Assembly: GCA_002391065.1 (NCBI GenBank)
Contig: DGRP01000108.1
Span: 1-32,719 of the forward strand
Source of the DNA: Ruminococcus sp. UBA4385
Lineage (GTDB): Bacteria; Bacillota_A; Clostridia; Oscillospirales; Ruminococcaceae
Direction of reading: 5' to 3'
DNA length: 32,719 bases
In this document: positions 20,109 to 29,259 of the stretch, one piece after another
Position numbering within the stretch: position 1 is the stretch's first letter
How the letters are laid out: each line of letters starts with the position of its first letter
Notes under the pieces: generated by a model
Told to the model about the DNA's origin: nothing
The model's database searches: none
What the model saw: only the letters and a program-made list of their open reading frames with translations
Program-made: the position numbers and the translations under genes

Positions 20109-21544
20109 TGGCAAAGGTAAGTAATGCAGAATACATAAGGCAGGAGACAGTCACAGGAACAGTACCTATGCTCTCAAAGGACAGGCAGTATTCTTTCTGG
20201 GATCTGTTTCTTGCGACAAGCGGATTTTCTATCGCTACATGGTGCTATACACAGGGCGCGTATGTGGCACAGTATCTGTCATTCAAGCAGATGCTGATAA
20301 ACATCTTCTGCTTCAACATAATATGGGTGCTGATAGAATGTATACCTGTGTTCTTTGCGGTAAGATACGGTATCGACCTTTGGATATGGCTGAGGTCTGT
20401 CCTCGGTAAAAAGGGTGTTGCGATTTTTGCGACTGTGATAAGTCTTGCGAATTTCGGGTGGTACGCCGTCGATTCGCAGCTGTTTGCAAGCTCGATGATA
20501 AACCTGTTCGGCGGCTTCGGCATAAAGCTGTCACCCGGCTTCTGGAAACCTGTGTTAGGCGTGCTGTGCGTTATACTCGGTACGCTGATAGCGCTTGGCG
20601 GCCCCGACGTCATAAAATGGGTAAACCGCTTCCTTGTAACAGCACTGCTGATTGTAGGAGCGGTCGTGGTCATCATATGCTTCACATCGGTATCACTGCC
20701 CGATATGCTTAAAGTAAAGCCTGACACAAGCCTTTATAAGTCAGGTCTCGGGCGCTTCATGCTGAGCGCAGAGGGCAATGTCGCATTTGCGTTCTCGTGG
20801 TCTACTCAGGCGCTTGTAATGCCCAGACTTGCCAAGAGTGAGAAAAGCGGATACTGGGCAACATCACTGGCTTACGGTGCGGTGGCTCCGTTCTTTGTGG
20901 CGGCAGGCGGCGTAATGGCTATCGCAATGTTTGTTAAGTCAGGCTATTATGAGTCTGACCCTACAGTTATGCTGTCGACTCTTGCAGGCCCCGGGTTTGC
21001 ACTTCTTTCACTGCTGATGGTGGCATTCGCAAACATTGGAACACAGGGTACGGGTTCATACGTAAACTGTATGATAGTAAAAAGCGGTATGCCAAAGATA
21101 AGCTACAAGGTGCTGGTCATCATTTCGATGTTCTATGTATCGGCGCTGACGGTGTGGGGCTGGGTAATGGATAACTTCGGCTCATTCATTTCGATGGCGG
21201 CACAGATACAAGGACCTATCATAGGAATGACGGTGGTCGACTATCTGATAGTAAAGAAGAGGAAAATAAGCCTGAAATCACTTTACAATATCGACGGCCA
21301 TAACGCTTACGAATTTACCCATGGCTTCAATCTGGTCGGCCTTGGCTGCCTGGTAATAGCCTTTGTTACAAATATCCTGTTCATTTACAATCCGCTTACT
21401 GCGGAGATAAAGAGCCCGATCTTCATGGTGCTGACAGGAAGCGGCTACACAGCCGTGTGCGGCGGTCTTCTTTACTGGATAGCAAGCCTTACACCTCTGC
21501 GCAGATATATGCTCAGAGACAGGGAAGAGCTCGAAATTGTTTAA
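20108..21544 (+). CDS. NCS1-family permease, candidate choline/amino-alcohol importer
   Basis: The 478-aa protein has about 12 membrane helices and the NCS1 layout: SFWDLFLATSGFSIATWCYTQGAYVAQYLSF early, PVFFAVRYGIDLWIWLRSVLG, then NFGWYAVDSQLFASS. NCS1 carriers bring in nucleobases, hydantoins, thiamine or related small molecules with a cation. The start at 20108 is set by AGGGGTGA and the overlap with the 59-aa gene. In lic loci of other bacteria a different carrier (LicB) imports choline; this gene stands in its place at the end of the operon, so choline or ethanolamine is a reasonable guess. Confidence 0.8.
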   Translation: MAKVSNAEYIRQETVTGTVPMLSKDRQYSFWDLFLATSGFSIATWCYTQGAYVAQYLSFKQMLINIFCFNIIWVLIECIPVFFAVRYGIDLWIWLRSVLGKKGVAIFATVISLANFGWYAVDSQLFASSMINLFGGFGIKLSPGFWKPVLGVLCVILGTLIALGGPDVIKWVNRFLVTALLIVGAVVVIICFTSVSLPDMLKVKPDTSLYKSGLGRFMLSAEGNVAFAFSWSTQALVMPRLAKSEKSGYWATSLAYGAVAPFFVAAGGVMAIAMFVKSGYYESDPTVMLSTLAGPGFALLSLLMVAFANIGTQGTGSYVNCMIVKSGMPKISYKVLVIISMFYVSALTVWGWVMDNFGSFISMAAQIQGPIIGMTVVDYLIVKKRKISLKSLYNIDGHNAYEFTHGFNLVGLGCLVIAFVTNILFIYNPLTAEIKSPIFMVLTGSGYTAVCGGLLYWIASLTPLRRYMLRDREELEIV

Positions 21545-22110
21545 ACTCTGACGTGCTTTTTATAGCGTTCTTCGGGCAGGAAGGCTTTGTAAATGCGCTT
21601 GTAGCACTGCCTTACCTCTTCGGCAGAATGTGTGCTGCCTTGGTCAAGCTCCATGACAACGTAATCGACACCAAAAACACAGGCTCTTACCCCTGTGTCT
21701 GAAAAATGATTGCGCTGATAAAATGCTATACGCTTTTGTCTTGTGTTCAGGTCATCACCTGCGGAAAATGCAGGGTCCTCCGACTCGCACACTACAAGGT
21801 CTGCAAAGGTGAGTTCATTTCTCAGCAGGCTCAGAAACTCAGAGCCTATGCCCTTATCTCTCATGCCCCTGACAACTGCAAAATAGTCTAATAAGCAGCA
21901 CTGCATACCGTCAATCAGCTGAGATATAAAGTAAGCATATCCGAGAAGTTCATCTTCTTTGAAAATCCCGAAGCAGAAATAGGTTTCTTTATCAAGCCCC
22001 TCAAGTATCATCGAAAGGGGCTTGAGTTCGTTTTTCGGAAAGTCATATCTCATATGAAGCTCATACACTGAGCATATCTCTTTTCTTGTCAGTTTCCTGC
22101 ACCGATACAT
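21541..22110 (-). CDS. GNAT-family N-acetyltransferase
   Basis: The 189-aa protein shows the acetyl-CoA-binding region LLDYFAVVRGMRDKGIGSEFLSLL (R-G-x-x-x-x-G-I-G) and the preceding strands. The acceptor is unknown. AAAGGGGA precedes the ATG and a consensus promoter lies upstream. Its stop codon shares the palindrome TTAA with the stop of the convergent permease gene, so no terminator fits between them. Confidence 0.85.
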   Translation of the reverse strand: MYRCRKLTRKEICSVYELHMRYDFPKNELKPLSMILEGLDKETYFCFGIFKEDELLGYAYFISQLIDGMQCCLLDYFAVVRGMRDKGIGSEFLSLLRNELTFADLVVCESEDPAFSAGDDLNTRQKRIAFYQRNHFSDTGVRACVFGVDYVVMELDQGSTHSAEEVRQCYKRIYKAFLPEERYKKHVRV

Positions 22111-22143
22111 TTTTATATCCCCTTTTATCTCTCATTTTTCTGA

Positions 22144-22172
22144 ATTATACCACAAGTGCAAAATATTGTCAA
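22144..22172 (-). promoter_or_regulatory. Promoter of the acetyltransferase gene
   Basis: Minus strand TTGACA (22167-22172), 17-bp spacer, TATAAT (22144-22149): full consensus. Confidence 0.85.
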
Positions 22173-22196
22173 TTGCTCTTCTGAATTGAAGATAAT

Positions 22197-22790
22197 TTAT
22201 TCCATGCCCTTGAGCACTTCAACCATATCTATTCTCTTAATTCTCTTCTGGAACATAAAGCCCACTATCACCGACACGAGCATTACAAATGCCGCTGCTA
22301 TAACATAGGTAACAGGGCTTATGCAGCACGGCCAGTCTATCTGATCTCCGTTTGAATCCATCATTGCCTGCAGCGGCGCTTGCCCAAGCGGTATGCCGAG
22401 TATTACACCTATAACCGAAAGCCAGAGATTCTGCACCGAGATAAGCCTTCTTATCGCTGAGCTCTTGAAGCCAAGTACTTTAAGGGTTGCGAACTCTTTT
22501 TCTCTCTCATTGAAAGAAAGATTTCCCGAGTTATAAAGCACCACAATTATCAGCAGGCAGGCAAAGAATACCATAAAGTACACAAGCAGATCCATAACCT
22601 CCATGCTCTTGTCAGCTGTCATGCTGATTAAGCTCATCGGTAAGGCGGTTGTAGCCGTCTATACTCTTGCGGTCTGCAAGAAAGGCATAGCTATCGTCAA
22701 GGGTTTCGGAAATCTTATTTTCAAGCTTTAACGGGTCTCCCTTGCTTGTGAAAATAATCTCGTTTATATACTCAGTTTTTGACTTTGTCA
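22197..22790 (-). pseudogene. Remnant of an FtsX/MacB-type ABC permease
   Basis: The last 140 codons (DLLVYFMVFFACLLIIVVLYN to VEVLKGME) are the C-terminal FtsX domain of an ABC permease, with EKEFATLKVLGFKSSAIRR between the helices. Just upstream, in another frame, TEYINEIIFTSKGDPLKLENK to NRLTDELNQH is the preceding periplasmic part; the frames switch near 22615-22635. The main body and 5' end are missing. It is not a copy of the intact permease at 24093-26435, whose matching segment reads DLGIYKAIGFTSGKLRRI. Confidence 0.75.
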
Positions 22791-22850
22791 ATAAAATGCA
22801 GGTAGTTTTGACAATTGAAAAATATTTATGTAAAAAACGCATAAAACGTC

Positions 22851-22879
22851 TTGAAATGTTGATCAATTTATGTTATAAT
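22851..22879 (+). promoter_or_regulatory. Promoter of the broken GGDEF gene, possibly now serving YitT
   Basis: TTGAAA (22851-22856), 17-bp spacer, TATAAT (22874-22879), followed by GGGGG before the ATG at 22924. Confidence 0.65.
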
Positions 22880-22923
22880 AGCTGTAACTATATATAGCAT
22901 AAATAAATTACGGGGGCTTACAG

Positions 22924-23163
22924 ATGAAAACTAAAAAATCATTTTCTCTATAGGCATAAAGCTTTACATATTTATTATTACTGTCCTATCTGTAGGTATA
23001 GCAACGGCAGTTATTTCATACAATATAAATGCCGATCAGATAGATAAGTATTACAAGAAGCTTGCAGCTGAACAACACTGTAGATCTTGTATTCAAGAGA
23101 GCTGATAAGTCTATGTATGAGAATAAGAAGCTATTCAAGCAGAAATACGGCAGCTACAGATAA
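22924..23163 (+). pseudogene. Remnant of a membrane diguanylate cyclase (GGDEF)
   Basis: After MKTKKSFSL a frame change gives the membrane anchor IGIKLYIFIITVLSVGIATA and a short periplasmic part NINADQIDKYYKKLAAE. Another frame change gives DLVFKRADKSMYENKKLFK and then QKYGSYR, the typical end of a GGDEF domain (AD.AMY..K). The whole catalytic core is missing, so an internal deletion joined the two ends. It lies 31 nt before yitT. Confidence 0.72.
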
Positions 23164-23194
23164 GCTGCAAAGCTGAGCCGAAAGGAGACAGCCT

Positions 23195-24055
23195 ATGAAA
23201 GCAAAGGTCAGACGCCCCTTTATTACGATACCTGCTGTTGCTGTGGCCGCCTTTGTAACTGCTCTGAACTATAATACCTTTGTACTGACGGGCGGTCTTT
23301 ACCCGGGGGGCGTATCGGGACTGTCTATACTGCTGATAAGACTGTTTCAGTCGGCATTTAAGATAACACTGCCGTTCAGCCTTGTGAATATAGTGCTTAA
23401 CGCTCTGCCTGTGTATATAGGATTTCGGTATATCGGCAGGAACTTTACACTCTATTCTGTGCTGATGATAGTAATGAACAGTATTCTCACTGATGTCATT
23501 CCGCCATATCGGCTGACTGAGGATATACTCCTGATAGCGGTTTTCGGCGGAATAATCAACGGAGCAGCAATGTGTATCTGCCTGAATGCAGGCGCTACAA
23601 CAGGCGGTACGGACTTTATTTCGATTTTCCTCTCTGAGAGAAGGGGCATTGACTCATTCAATATAATTCTCGGGTTCAATGCGGTGATACTCTGTATCGC
23701 AGGCTTTGTATTCGGTTGGGACAAGGCACTTTACTCTATCATTTTCCAGTTTGCAAGCACCTCAGTAGTGAGAAACCTGTACAAGAAGTTCCAGCAAAGC
23801 ACCCTCTTTATCGTGACCGACAAGCCCGATGCTGTCTGTCAGGTGATATATGATGTGAGCGAGCATGGTGCAACTATTCTTGAAGGCGAGGGCTCTTACG
23901 AGCACTGCGAGCGTGAGGTCATTTACTCAGTGGTGTCATCGGCACAGTCAAAGAAGGTAATAAACGCTGTAAAGGCTATTGACCCCGAGGCATTCGTGAA
24001 TGAGATAAAAACACAAAAGCTGAGAGGAAAGTTTATTCAGCCAAAAGAAGACTAA
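23195..24055 (+). CDS. YitT family membrane protein (DUF161/DUF2179)
   Basis: The 286-aa protein has five to six membrane helices with the YitT signature TGGLYPGGVSGLSILL and GATTGGTDFISIFLS, then a soluble C-terminal DUF2179 domain (TLFIVTDKPDAVCQVIYD, HGATILEGEGSYEHCEREVIYSV cut short). The family is widespread in Bacillota and its transport role is not settled. AAAGGAGA precedes the ATG. A hairpin terminator follows 6 nt after the stop. Confidence 0.87.
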   Translation: MKAKVRRPFITIPAVAVAAFVTALNYNTFVLTGGLYPGGVSGLSILLIRLFQSAFKITLPFSLVNIVLNALPVYIGFRYIGRNFTLYSVLMIVMNSILTDVIPPYRLTEDILLIAVFGGIINGAAMCICLNAGATTGGTDFISIFLSERRGIDSFNIILGFNAVILCIAGFVFGWDKALYSIIFQFASTSVVRNLYKKFQQSTLFIVTDKPDAVCQVIYDVSEHGATILEGEGSYEHCEREVIYSVVSSAQSKKVINAVKAIDPEAFVNEIKTQKLRGKFIQPKED

Positions 24056-24061
24056 ACCGAA

Positions 24062-24095
24062 AGAGGTTATCCGCAAGGGATAACCTCTGTTTTTA
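24062..24095 (+). terminator. Terminator shared by yitT and the convergent ABC operon
   Basis: AGAGGTTATCC (24062-24072) and GGATAACCTCT (24078-24088) pair perfectly, then GTTTTTATT on the plus strand. The minus side has only short T-tracts. Confidence 0.85.
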
Positions 24096-26435
24096 TTCTG
24101 TGATAAGCTCTCTTACTTCGACTTTCTTCACCTTGCGTGCAGCAAAATATGCAAATACTGTGATAAGCACACAGATAAAGGCGGCTGCACCTATAAAGGT
24201 CAGAGGGGTGTTTACGGTTTTTACATGAACTATTCCGAAAAAGGAAAAGATCAGATTAAGAAGGTCTGCGGAGAAAAATCTTGCAAGGATCGAACCTATA
24301 ATGCTGCCTGCCAGCGAGATCATAAAGAAGCGTATAGCAAATATGCGTCTGAGCTTTCCCGAGGTGAATCCGATAGCCTTGTATATGCCAAGGTCCTGCC
24401 TTTCCTGAATAAACGTGCCTGTGCAGACCATCAGCACCGATACCAGTGCGAACACGCCCGAAAAGCCGTAGATAACAAGTCTTATTGCTTTTGCTGCGAT
24501 AACAATGACATCTTCACCCATTTGCTTTTCATAATCGTAGGCTTTAGCCTCTATTCCGCTGTATTTATCGTTGAGCTCTGCTGCTATATCATCCATCTTC
24601 GAGGTGTCCTCCAGCACAAAACTAAGATAGCTCACTCTCTTTGCACCAAGACGCTTTGCACCCTCGAAATTCATGCCCATTGAGTAGCCTGCATCTCTCA
24701 TTGACTGCGCTATCCCCGAAACTATGAACTGCGCCTTATGCTTTCTGCCCTCGACGATTGCCTCGTCACCGATGCTGAGCTCCAGTGCATCGGAAACTGC
24801 CTGCGTTATGACTATCTCATTATCGACTGTGGGTGCTCTTCCCTTTATCATAGAGAAGTTCTCGGGCTGCACGATATACGCACAGATGATGTTTTCTCCG
24901 TTCAGAGAGATGTACTGGTAATTACCGTATTCTTTCTGCTCTATCGGAGTGTACTTTTCTATAAGCTGCTCATACTCTTCGATATGTTCGGCAGACTCAT
25001 CGCTCTGAAGCTCAATGGTGATGTCATAAAAGGTCGAGCCCATAGCCTCGATCGCTTTACGGCTGTTTACTATAGCAGCCATTATATTTACTGTTACCGT
25101 GAAGAAGGTAAGTATAACAGCTATTATAAGTATACCCATGTATCTCTTCACCGCTGAGCTGAAGCCCCTGTAGGCGATAGATGCGCCGAGTGCTCTGCCA
25201 GAGATAGATGCGTTCAGGCGGCTGCTGAAATAGACCTCGTTCTTTCCGCCCGAAACTGCTCTGACGGGTGATATTCTCGCAAGCTTACGGGTAGATATAA
25301 AGATTATCAGAGCTGACAGTGCAAGCATACCAAGCACTAAAAGCGATGTTTCGATAACGGCAAGGCTTTTATCGGGGACTATGCCCGTAATGCCCTTGAA
25401 TACACTGCTTAACAGTCTTTCAAGCGGGAATGACACAAGCACTCCGAGCACTGCACCTATAAGCTCTGCAAGTGCATAGCGGAGCATTATCACCTTAGTG
25501 AGGTTTGAGCTTGTAAAACCCTGTGATTTTAAGATACCTAAATTTACAAAATCTATCTCTATCTCGGTCTTTATGCTGTGGAAGATAACTACCAGCACTA
25601 TTGCAAACAGGATAAGCACAAAGCCTATGAAAACATAGATGATTATTCTAAGAAACAAACCTGTATAGTTATCGGACTGCGCAAGCGTAAGCGAGCCCGA
25701 CGACTTGCTGATTATGCCTGTTTCAAGGTTTAGCTGTCGGCCGAATTTAGCATCGTTAAGATCTTTATCTGCCTTGTAGATGTTCACTATCTTTAAATAG
25801 CTTGTACGGGTGTCGGTCTCATAGGGGCTTAACTGCTGTTTGAGAGAATCGAAATCCTCATCGCTGATGAAAACCTGCTTCCAGCCTATCATCATAGCAC
25901 CGATGACAGGCTCCTGTACAAAGCCCTTGATCTTAAACTGATGCTCACCGTCTTCAAAGCCTACCCTGACAGTATCACCGATATTACATTCAAGCTTGCT
26001 CTGAAGTCCTGTGGTAAGATATATCTCTCCCGAGGATAGCTCGGGGATAGTGTCCTCAAAGCCGTCAAAATCCTTATTTACGAGCTTTATTCCGGCTCTG
26101 AGCTTCTGAAAGAACCAGCTGTTTCCGTCACTCTTGTCACCGCAGATGATATCTCCCGAACGGTCTATCGAATCATATACCTTTACACGCTCGACCAGCT
26201 CGCTGTTCTCAACCGATGCAAGAAGCTCATCTGTAAGCTCTTTTTCTGCTATCATGGCGATAACGCTCGGGCTGTCAGACTCTTTCTGTGCATTATGAAG
26301 AGCTGTCTCAAAGTTATTTCTTGCACCGAATGATGCCGCAGCTGTTGTGACAATAAGAAAAGCAAGTATAAGAACGCTTATAAAGGAGCCTTTCTTGTGC
26401 TTTATATTTGCTCTGAGCAGGGTCGTGATCTCCAT
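24093..26435 (-). CDS. ABC transporter permease, FtsX family
   Basis: The 780-aa protein has one N-terminal helix, a large extracellular domain (about residues 45-250), three helices, a further helix near 400, a second extracellular domain and three C-terminal helices: the duplicated FtsX layout of BceB/MacB-like permeases. The motif DFVNLGILKSQGFTSSNLTKV and its repeat DLGIYKAIGFTSGKLRRI sit after the first helix of each set. Such permeases work with the ATPase upstream, usually in resistance to antimicrobial peptides or lipoprotein handling. AGGGGGG precedes the start; it lies 13 nt after the ATPase gene. Confidence 0.88.
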   Translation of the reverse strand: MEITTLLRANIKHKKGSFISVLILAFLIVTTAAASFGARNNFETALHNAQKESDSPSVIAMIAEKELTDELLASVENSELVERVKVYDSIDRSGDIICGDKSDGNSWFFQKLRAGIKLVNKDFDGFEDTIPELSSGEIYLTTGLQSKLECNIGDTVRVGFEDGEHQFKIKGFVQEPVIGAMMIGWKQVFISDEDFDSLKQQLSPYETDTRTSYLKIVNIYKADKDLNDAKFGRQLNLETGIISKSSGSLTLAQSDNYTGLFLRIIIYVFIGFVLILFAIVLVVIFHSIKTEIEIDFVNLGILKSQGFTSSNLTKVIMLRYALAELIGAVLGVLVSFPLERLLSSVFKGITGIVPDKSLAVIETSLLVLGMLALSALIIFISTRKLARISPVRAVSGGKNEVYFSSRLNASISGRALGASIAYRGFSSAVKRYMGILIIAVILTFFTVTVNIMAAIVNSRKAIEAMGSTFYDITIELQSDESAEHIEEYEQLIEKYTPIEQKEYGNYQYISLNGENIICAYIVQPENFSMIKGRAPTVDNEIVITQAVSDALELSIGDEAIVEGRKHKAQFIVSGIAQSMRDAGYSMGMNFEGAKRLGAKRVSYLSFVLEDTSKMDDIAAELNDKYSGIEAKAYDYEKQMGEDVIVIAAKAIRLVIYGFSGVFALVSVLMVCTGTFIQERQDLGIYKAIGFTSGKLRRIFAIRFFMISLAGSIIGSILARFFSADLLNLIFSFFGIVHVKTVNTPLTFIGAAAFICVLITVFAYFAARKVKKVEVRELITE

Positions 26436-26448
26436 ATCAGCGCCCCCC

Positions 26449-27210
26449 TTACCAGTGCATGGACGAGAGCCATGCGTTCACCTGAGCTTCACGGCTCTTT
26501 CTGTCCTCGGGGTCGTAGGGAGGAAGGCTCATTTCTCCGACTATGCCGCCGTCTTCGATGTAGAGAAGTCTGTCTGCACGCAGGGCAGCTCTGAGGTCAT
26601 GAGTTACCATAAGTATGCTCTGACCCTCACGGCTCAGGGCTGTAAGAAGGTCTAAAACATCGTTGGAATTCTTTTTGTTCAGAGCTCCCGTAGGCTCGTC
26701 GGCAAAAAGAAGCTTGGGATCATTGATGACAGCTCTTGCTATTGCACAGCGCTGCTGCTCACCTCCCGACACCTGCGAGGGCAGGTGCGTTTTTATATGT
26801 GATATGCTCATTTTCTCAAGAAGCTCATCAACTCTTTTGTTTACCTCGGCAGCTGACTTTTTCTTGTTAAGATAGCCTGTAACTGCAACATTCTCGAAAA
26901 GGCTCAGATTGCTGACAAGGTGCATCTGCTGAAAAATAAAACCAAAGTCCGAGCAGCGAAGCGCCGCAAGCTTTTTCTCGCTGAGCTTTACAATATCCTC
27001 GCCATTATAATTCACCTCACCCGAGGTAGCTCTGTCCATTCCGCTGAGAGCATACATAAGTGTTGACTTTCCCGAACCCGAGGCTCCCATTATAACGGTG
27101 AAGTCGCCCTCATATAGGTCGATATCAACGTGCGAAAGAACGTGTACCTGTCCTCCGCCGTGAGCAAAGCTCTTGCAGACTCCCTTTGCACTGAGTATAG
27201 TGTTTTTCAC
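26449..27210 (-). CDS. ABC transporter ATP-binding protein
   Basis: The 253-aa protein has Walker A GASGSGKST (residues 42-50), Q-loop FIFQQMHL, signature VSGGEQQR, Walker B LLFADEPTGAL and the switch histidine in MVTHD: the LolD/MacB/BceA class. It powers the permease encoded next. The last 30 residues are a small extension. Ribosome site AAAGGGGAG precedes the ATG. The regulator box at 27267-27288 lies in front of it. Confidence 0.92.
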   Translation of the reverse strand: MKNTILSAKGVCKSFAHGGGQVHVLSHVDIDLYEGDFTVIMGASGSGKSTLMYALSGMDRATSGEVNYNGEDIVKLSEKKLAALRCSDFGFIFQQMHLVSNLSLFENVAVTGYLNKKKSAAEVNKRVDELLEKMSISHIKTHLPSQVSGGEQQRCAIARAVINDPKLLFADEPTGALNKKNSNDVLDLLTALSREGQSILMVTHDLRAALRADRLLYIEDGGIVGEMSLPPYDPEDRKSREAQVNAWLSSMHW

Positions 27211-27244
27211 ATAAAACTCCCCTTTCAGGTCTTATCTGTTTTCC

Positions 27245-27288
27245 ATAATACTATGATATCGGAAAACTTATTAAGAAGTCTTTAAGAA
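27245..27288 (-). promoter_or_regulatory. Possible response-regulator box and promoter before the ABC genes
   Basis: On the minus strand the direct repeat TTCTTAAAGAC-TTCTTAATAAG (27267-27288) has an 11-bp period, as for OmpR-type regulators. It covers the -35 position of a TAGTAT (27248-27253) or TATTAT -10 box. It overlaps the 3' end of the kinase gene by a few bases. Confidence 0.55.
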
Positions 27289-28430
27289 CTGACAGCTTTT
27301 TCAAGAGGGAGCTTCACCTCTGCGATAAGACCGCCCTCGGAAGCATTTCTGAGGGTAAGGCTTCCGCCAAGCTGTGAACAGATATAGCTGACTATATAAA
27401 GCCCCAGTCCCGAGCCCTGCTCGCTGCCGCAGTTGTGACCACGATAGAATTTATCGGTGATAAAGGGCATATCCTCATCGGGAATGCCCTTGCCGTAATC
27501 ACGGAAGGTCAGAACTGCTTCACCGTTTTGTTCTGAAAGGCTGAGGTCAATTTCGGTCTTTGCGTACTTACGGGAATTGTTTATGAGGTTTTCGCAAAGC
27601 TGAATAAGCCTGTTTCTGTCAGCAGATACAGTTATGCTCTCAGCAGGCAGGTGAAGATGAACATCATCCCTGTCACCCGAAATCTCGCCGATAGTCTGAG
27701 TTGTAAACGAGGTAAGCTCTATACTCTCATTATTCATTCTGAGCTTGTCAAGGTCTGCAAGAGAGTGCAGGAACAGATCGTTTGTCAGAGCTGCCACCTC
27801 ATCGCACTTGCGCATAAGGACAGAAAGATACTTTGCCCTCTTTTCGGGAGTGGAATCAAGGTTAGCTTCCAGTCCCTCTGCATAAGCACGGATAGAGGAT
27901 ATCGGAGTTTTAATATCGTGCGAGAGCGTAGCTATTACGGTTTTGTTGTTTGCTATCGCTTCACGCTCACAGCGCCTTGACTTTGTGATCTCTCTTCTCA
28001 TACTGTCAAACGCCCAGGTAAAGCTGCCGAAATAGTTTGAGCGCTCATAGTCAAGAGGTATATCGAAGTTCCCCTTAGCTATCTCATCGGCAAAGTGCTT
28101 CATCTTATCAAAAGGACGAAGTATCGCAAAGTACACATAACAGAGCACTCCGCCCATGAACACCAAAGATAGCGCTCCCATCAGTATAAGTCTTGTATCA
28201 TCTTTTTTGTCCGAGGCTGACATAAGCTCCTCATGAAGCTCGGCCGAAAGCTCATCGGCACGGGCGGTATCACCTGTTTTATAGAGCTCGCTTATCTCGC
28301 TGACGATCACGGCCTGCTCGGCTCTTACATCGGTATCGTCGGCTTTTCTGCCTGAGATGATAAAATAAGAGGTCAGCGCAATGATGATAATTGAAAAGAG
28401 CATTGCAACTCTGAACAGTCTGAGCTTCAT
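27282..28430 (-). CDS. Sensor histidine kinase
   Basis: The 382-aa protein has membrane helices near residues 7-25 and 80-104 around a short extracellular region, then a HAMP-like segment, the phospho-acceptor box TLSHDIKTPISS (His171), N-box LCENLINNSRKYAK, FRDYGKGIPDED and GSGLGLYIVSY of the ATPase domain. The sensing domain of about 55 residues is small. The start overlaps the regulator stop by 4 nt. It most likely phosphorylates the regulator encoded before it and controls the ABC genes after it. Confidence 0.9.
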   Translation of the reverse strand: MKLRLFRVAMLFSIIIIALTSYFIISGRKADDTDVRAEQAVIVSEISELYKTGDTARADELSAELHEELMSASDKKDDTRLILMGALSLVFMGGVLCYVYFAILRPFDKMKHFADEIAKGNFDIPLDYERSNYFGSFTWAFDSMRREITKSRRCEREAIANNKTVIATLSHDIKTPISSIRAYAEGLEANLDSTPEKRAKYLSVLMRKCDEVAALTNDLFLHSLADLDKLRMNNESIELTSFTTQTIGEISGDRDDVHLHLPAESITVSADRNRLIQLCENLINNSRKYAKTEIDLSLSEQNGEAVLTFRDYGKGIPDEDMPFITDKFYRGHNCGSEQGSGLGLYIVSYICSQLGGSLTLRNASEGGLIAEVKLPLEKAVSS

Positions 28431-29113
28431 TTGTCACCCTCCAGTATGTAGCCTACCTTGAATACAGTCTTGATATAACGCGGCTTTGCGGGATCGTCTT
28501 CAAGCTTTTCACGGAGCCAGCGTATATGCACCGCCAGCGTTGAGGGCTCAACCTCGGAGAACGCTCCCCAGACATCAGAGAGAAGCCTGTCCTTCGGCAC
28601 TGCCTGACCGATATGCTCACAAAGGCAGGCCAGCAGGTCAAACTCCTTCAGTGAAAGTGAGACTGCTTTGTCTGAACGTGTTACGCTCCGTGACGTAAGG
28701 TTTACGCTTATTTCACCGAAGCTTACAGTGCGCTCCTCCTCTGTAAAGCCATAGGTTCGTCGCATAAGTGCATTCACTCTGGAGAGAAGCTCCTTCATTG
28801 AATACGGCTTTGGAAGATAGTCGTCACCGCCTATATCAAAGCCTGTTATGCGGTCGCTCTCACTGGTGCGTGCAGAGGCAAATATGACAGGCACAGTTGA
28901 AACACGTCTGAGCTCTCGGCAGAGCTCAAAGCCTGTTGAATCGGGCAGATTAATATCAAGAAGAAGCAGTGCAAAGCTCCTGTCAGACAGTAGAGAGAAA
29001 GCCTGCTCGGCAGTTTCGGCACAGGTGACACTGTAGCCGTAGCTTTCAAGCATATCGGAAATTATTAAAGTAAGGTCTGCATCATCGTCAATGATAAGTA
29101 TATCTTTTTTCAT
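28427..29113 (-). CDS. OmpR-family response regulator
   Basis: The 228-aa protein has a receiver domain with acidic pocket IIDDDAD, phospho-acceptor Asp53 (LLLLDINLPD) and Lys of LPKPYS, then a winged-helix DNA-binding domain (SLSLKEFDLLACL, DRLLSDVWG, VHIRWLREKLEDD, IKTVFKVGYIL). It starts the minus-strand operon regulator-kinase-ATPase-permease. GGCGGAGGA precedes the ATG. Confidence 0.92.
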   Translation of the reverse strand: MKKDILIIDDDADLTLIISDMLESYGYSVTCAETAEQAFSLLSDRSFALLLLDINLPDSTGFELCRELRRVSTVPVIFASARTSESDRITGFDIGGDDYLPKPYSMKELLSRVNALMRRTYGFTEEERTVSFGEISVNLTSRSVTRSDKAVSLSLKEFDLLACLCEHIGQAVPKDRLLSDVWGAFSEVEPSTLAVHIRWLREKLEDDPAKPRYIKTVFKVGYILEGDK

Positions 29114-29144
29114 AATATCCTCCGCCGGGTCTTAGTATTATCTT

Positions 29145-29173
29145 ATTATAACACAGTATGACGGCTCATGCAA
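29145..29173 (-). promoter_or_regulatory. Promoter of the two-component/ABC operon
   Basis: Minus strand TTGCAT (29168-29173), 17-bp spacer, TATAAT (29145-29150). Confidence 0.72.
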
Positions 29174-29174
29174 G

Positions 29175-29234
29175 CAAAAAAACAAAGCACCCTGCTATAC
29201 AGCCTGTATGCGGATAAGGCTGTGCAGGGCGCTT
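29175..29234 (-). terminator. Terminator of rmuC
   Basis: Minus strand AAGCGCCCTGC pairs with GCAGGGTGCTT and ACAGCC with GGCTGT inside it, followed by TTTGTTTTTTT. It lies 25 nt after the rmuC stop. Confidence 0.82.
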
Positions 29235-29259
29235 CGCCTGTGAGTGGAGGAAAGTGCAG

